Source: Sulfurimonas sp. RIFCSPLOWO2_12_36_12 (GTDB taxonomy: Bacteria; Campylobacterota; Campylobacteria; Campylobacterales; Sulfurimonadaceae). From it: a DNA stretch of 63,204 nt. Numbering within the stretch: the first letter of the stretch is position 1; each line of letters opens with the position of its first letter. The notes under the pieces were generated by a model that was not told where the DNA came from, made no database searches, and saw only the letters and a program-made list of their open reading frames with translations. The stretch spans positions 1 to 63,204 of the forward strand of contig MIBZ01000044.1 in assembly GCA_001829675.1 (NCBI GenBank), in the 5' to 3' direction. Below, piece after piece: positions 60,241 to 63,204 of this stretch. The position numbers were made by a program, and so were the translations under genes.

Positions 60241-62438
60241 TGATTAGTCAATCATTAAATGAAGTTTTTCAAAAATCAATTATTTACGCAAAAGAGCTAA
60301 AACATGAGTACATCACAATTGAACATATTTTTTATCAACTTTTAAACTCTCCAGATGGCGCAAAAATCATCTTTGCTTGCGGCGGAGATGTCCAAAAAAT
60401 GAAAGAACTTATAAAAAATTACATCTATTCAAATATTAGCACCCTCCCGCAAGACATAAATGAAGAGCCTTTTGAAAGTGTTGCTCTCTCAAGGCTGATT
60501 GATAGAATGGTAAAACATATTCAAAGTTCTGGGCAACATAGTGCAGACATCGGCGATTTGCTTGTTGCTATCTACGATGAAGTCAACTCTTTTGCTTACA
60601 TGTTATTAAATGAGTATCATATTTCAAAGTTGGATATTTTAGAAACTATCTCACACACTGATAAACAAGAAAATAGCAGTGAAAAAGAGTCATATCTACA
60701 AAAGTATTCCATTAATCTGCTCAAAAAAGCAAAAGAGGGAAAAATAGACCCTGTAATTGGCAGGGAAGATGAAATAGAGAGAGTTACTCAAATTTTATGC
60801 CGCAGAAAGAAAAACAACCCTATCTTAGTCGGGGAGGCCGGAGTCGGAAAAACTGCTATTGCAGAGGGTTTGGCACTAAATATTGTTGCACATAAAGTAC
60901 CTCAAATTATACAAAACACAGAGTTATTTGCACTTGATTTGGGCGCAATGCTTGCTGGCACAAAATATAGAGGAGATTTTGAAAAACGATTAAAAGGGAT
61001 AATGGATGAACTAAAATCTATCCCGAATGCCATCTTGTTTATTGATGAAATTCACACTCTCATAGGTGCCGGCTCAACAAGCGGAACTATGGATGCAGCA
61101 AACCAGCTTAAGCCGGCTCTCGCTTCAGGCGAGTTAAAATGTATGGGTGCTACAACATTTGCAGAGTATAGAAACGGATTTGAAAAAGACAAAGCATTAA
61201 GCAGAAGATTTTCTAAAGTTGATATTAATGAACCTTCAGTAAAAACAACTTACAAAATTTTAAAAGGATTAAAAAGTAAATATGAAGAGCATCACAATGT
61301 TACATTTACCGATAAAGCACTAAAAACAGCAATAGAGTTATCAAAAAGATACATTACTGACAAATTTTTACCGGATAAAGCAATCGACCTTATAGATGAA
61401 ACTGCTGCATCGTTTCATCTTAAAAACAGTAAAAAAAGAGTAGTTAGTTCTCACGATATTGAAAATACTATTTCAAAAATTGTCGGTATTTCAGGCTCAA
61501 AAGTAACACATGATGAGACACTCTCTCTTGTCGACTTAGAAGAAAATCTACGAAAGAAAGTAATCGGGCAAGAGAGAGCCGTTGCAGAGGTAACAAAGGC
61601 TATAAAAATCTCCAAAGCCGGTCTTACGCCGCAAAATAAACCTATTGCTTCTTTTTTGTTTTCAGGACCGACCGGTGTAGGCAAAACAGAATTAGCCTTG
61701 TCTCTTAGCCAAATATTAGGCATCAATTTTGAGAGATTTGATATGAGTGAATATATGGAAAAACATGCTATTAGCAGACTTGTCGGAGCACCTCCGGGCT
61801 ATGTAGGATATGAGCAGGGCGGCTTGCTAACGGAAGCTATAAAAAGACACCCGTACACGGTTTTATTACTAGACGAGATAGAAAAAGCACATCCTGATTT
61901 GGTTAATATTTTGCTTCAGATTATGGACAATGCAACGCTAACGGACAACAATGGGTATAAAGCTAACTTCCAAAATGTCATACTTATTATGACATCAAAT
62001 ATCGGTGCGACTGCTAGAAGCGTAATGGGATTCAACAAAGACAGCTCATTATCAAAAAATGAGGAGCTAAAGCTATTTTTCACGCCTGAGTTTAGAAATA
62101 GATTAGATGCTATTGTAGAGTTCAACCAACTCAGCGGCGAAGTGGTAAAAAACATCGTAAACAAATTCATAGATGAGCTAAACGGCGAGCTTAAAAAGAA
62201 AAAAATCACAATATCTGTTTCTCCAAAAGCAGCAGAGTATATAGCTCAAAGTGCTTACTCTGTAGAGATGGGTGCTAGACCGATAAAAAGATTTATTCAA
62301 GATAATATTACAAATAAACTAAGCGATGAAATACTTTTCGGCAAACTTAAAAAAGGCGGAAGCGTACTAGTATCATTTAATAAAAATCTGATTTTAAAGT
62401 TTAAAGAAAAAGATGATACCAAAACTCTTAAAGCATGA
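60240..62438 (+). CDS. clpA: ATP-dependent unfoldase ClpA
   Basis: A 732-residue two-ring AAA+ partner of the ClpP peptidase. A Clp-N domain (1-145) that docks ClpS, NBD1 with GEAGVGKT (near residue 200) and LFIDEIHT, and NBD2 with GPTGVGKT (near 478), LLLDEIEKAHP and FRNRLDAIVEF. There is no long middle coiled coil, which separates it from ClpB. It overlaps clpS by 1 base and aat by 26. Confidence 0.96.
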   Translation: MISQSLNEVFQKSIIYAKELKHEYITIEHIFYQLLNSPDGAKIIFACGGDVQKMKELIKNYIYSNISTLPQDINEEPFESVALSRLIDRMVKHIQSSGQHSADIGDLLVAIYDEVNSFAYMLLNEYHISKLDILETISHTDKQENSSEKESYLQKYSINLLKKAKEGKIDPVIGREDEIERVTQILCRRKKNNPILVGEAGVGKTAIAEGLALNIVAHKVPQIIQNTELFALDLGAMLAGTKYRGDFEKRLKGIMDELKSIPNAILFIDEIHTLIGAGSTSGTMDAANQLKPALASGELKCMGATTFAEYRNGFEKDKALSRRFSKVDINEPSVKTTYKILKGLKSKYEEHHNVTFTDKALKTAIELSKRYITDKFLPDKAIDLIDETAASFHLKNSKKRVVSSHDIENTISKIVGISGSKVTHDETLSLVDLEENLRKKVIGQERAVAEVTKAIKISKAGLTPQNKPIASFLFSGPTGVGKTELALSLSQILGINFERFDMSEYMEKHAISRLVGAPPGYVGYEQGGLLTEAIKRHPYTVLLLDEIEKAHPDLVNILLQIMDNATLTDNNGYKANFQNVILIMTSNIGATARSVMGFNKDSSLSKNEELKLFFTPEFRNRLDAIVEFNQLSGEVVKNIVNKFIDELNGELKKKKITISVSPKAAEYIAQSAYSVEMGARPIKRFIQDNITNKLSDEILFGKLKKGGSVLVSFNKNLILKFKEKDDTKTLKA

Positions 62439-63102
62439 GTTAACATTTCCAAACCCAAACGATGCAGATGAGAACGGAATTGTTGCGTGGGGAGGTGATT
62501 TAAATCCATCCAGACTTATTCGCGCATATCAAAATGGAATATTTCCATGGTACGCCAAAGATGATCCAATAATATGGTGGTCAACTAACCCAAGATTAAT
62601 TATGGAATTTGATGATTTTAAATTAAGTCATTCACTTAAAAAAAGTATGAAAAAATTTCAATACAAGTTTGATTCAAACTTTAAAGATGTTATCCAAAAT
62701 TGCAGCTTGGTACCGAGAAATAATCAAGATGGCACATGGATACAAGATGAGATAATTGAAGCTTACGGTGTGCTTCACGACATGGGCATAGCCCACAGCA
62801 TTGAGAGTTACTTGGATGGAAAACTTGTAGGTGGACTATATGGAGTTGTAGTCGGAAAAGTATTTTGTGGCGAATCTATGTTTTCATATGTCAGTGATGC
62901 TTCAAAATCTGCATATGCCGTATTAATAAAACATCTAAAAATCTGGGGATATGATTTTATTGATTGTCAAGTGCCGACAAATCATCTAAAGAGTTTAGGT
63001 GCAAAAGAGGTGAGTAGAGAATATTTTTTAGACAGACTTTATAAAGTAAATATGCTGAGTCTAAATCATAAATGGAATGTAGAAAATTCTATAATAAATT
63101 AA
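62413..63102 (+). CDS. aat: Leucyl/phenylalanyl-tRNA-protein transferase
   Basis: A 229-residue enzyme that adds Leu or Phe from tRNA to proteins with N-terminal Arg or Lys, making them ClpS substrates. FPNPNDADENGIVAWGGDL, AYQNGIFPWY, WWSTNPRLIM, SYLDGKLVGGLYGVVVGKVF and SMFSYVSDASKSA are the family blocks. It starts inside clpA, so it is coupled to it. It is slightly shorter at the C-terminus than E. coli Aat plus extension. Confidence 0.95.
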   Translation: MIPKLLKHELTFPNPNDADENGIVAWGGDLNPSRLIRAYQNGIFPWYAKDDPIIWWSTNPRLIMEFDDFKLSHSLKKSMKKFQYKFDSNFKDVIQNCSLVPRNNQDGTWIQDEIIEAYGVLHDMGIAHSIESYLDGKLVGGLYGVVVGKVFCGESMFSYVSDASKSAYAVLIKHLKIWGYDFIDCQVPTNHLKSLGAKEVSREYFLDRLYKVNMLSLNHKWNVENSIIN

Positions 63103-63204
63103 TAGTTGTTTCAGTCGGATTGTAATTTGATTGTGTAATTGTTTGATTTGTAAAAGGAGTAAAAAAAGGAGAGTAAGTAAATAAGAAATGATCAACTAGG
63201 CAGC
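63103..63204. other. Window-end non-coding sequence
   Basis: About 100 bases after aat with TTTGATTG-like repetitive T/G sequence, then purine-rich GGAGTAAAAAAAGGAGAG. No gene, hairpin with T-tract or RNA feature can be recognised before the window ends. Confidence 0.3.

Noticed and set aside
1..63204. CRISPR array, rRNA, tRNA, transposase or integrase
   Set aside because: No regularly spaced direct repeats, no recognisable RNA gene and no recombinase motif were found; the ORF6N gene alone is not evidence for a prophage.

Overview
The window is a gene-dense, AT-rich chromosomal segment, most likely from a Campylobacterota (epsilonproteobacterial) chemolithotroph of the Sulfurimonas type. The evidence is gene order and content. 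The block dxs-fliH-fliG-fliF-hisC-pheA-HAD-lysA-lptG-pth-rplY, the block ctp-purC-purS-purQ-(SH3 protein)-plsC-crcB, and clpS-clpA-aat match orders I know from Campylobacter. The dimeric dUTPase, Peb4-like chaperone and AHQWRQPL-type histidine kinase are also typical of the phylum. The genus is an inference from the Mo/Fe-S/NrfD oxidoreductase, NosL-like protein, ovothiol synthase and hemerythrin. I see no rRNA, tRNA, CRISPR array, transposase or integrase.

Layout. 1-1850 is the 5' part of clpB on the minus strand, with a strong promoter overlapped by an HspR (HAIR)-like inverted repeat. 1993-5375 has a nitroreductase, a PLP enzyme, a Peb4/SurA-like chaperone and nth, whose ATG sits where transcription should start. 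5376-5641 is non-coding and holds two repeat-like units. 5642-12888 has cmoA, a NIT-domain hybrid histidine kinase, class II fba, and a coiled-coil protein coupled to a FapA/DUF342 protein. 12889-13583 is a small HTH gene with repeated palindromic motifs upstream plus a short basic protein. 13680-17507 has HU, a periplasmic cyclophilin, a PiT phosphate transporter, a NosL-like lipoprotein and a thioredoxin-fold protein.

17619-22561 is an operon for a periplasmic molybdopterin oxidoreductase in the order Fe-S subunit, NrfD anchor, 1130-residue catalytic subunit. 22785-26762 is a tight minus-strand cluster: hemerythrin, 12-TM membrane protein, aroK, thioredoxin-like protein, hisD. 26915-32066 is the plus-strand ctp-pur-plsC-crcB operon. 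It ends at a mazEF toxin-antitoxin cassette bracketed by a 20-bp perfect direct repeat formed from the 3' end of crcB. 32659-38086 mixes small metabolic genes (ABC ATPase, dUTPase, PNPOx-like, PatB-like C-S lyase) with an accessory stretch (ORF6N protein, membrane zinc-ribbon protein, possible HEPN-like protein).

38203-41059 has ovoA divergent from a yfiH-type gene, again with a leaderless-looking start. 41756-59880 is a nearly continuous minus-strand housekeeping run: isoprenoid, flagellar basal body, amino acid biosynthesis, lipopolysaccharide export, translation, a PilT ATPase, transaldolase, a second orphan kinase, pabB, pyrB, bioD. 59941-63102 is clpS-clpA-aat, the adaptor, unfoldase and aminoacyl-transferase of the N-degron pathway in one overlapping operon.

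The observations I rate most worth a second look are the mazEF insertion with a duplicated crcB end, the HAIR-like clpB operator, the two leaderless-type promoters, the operator array in front of the small HTH gene, the BCA-ordered Mo-enzyme operon with its repeated upstream motif, and the accessory cluster at 36-38 kb.
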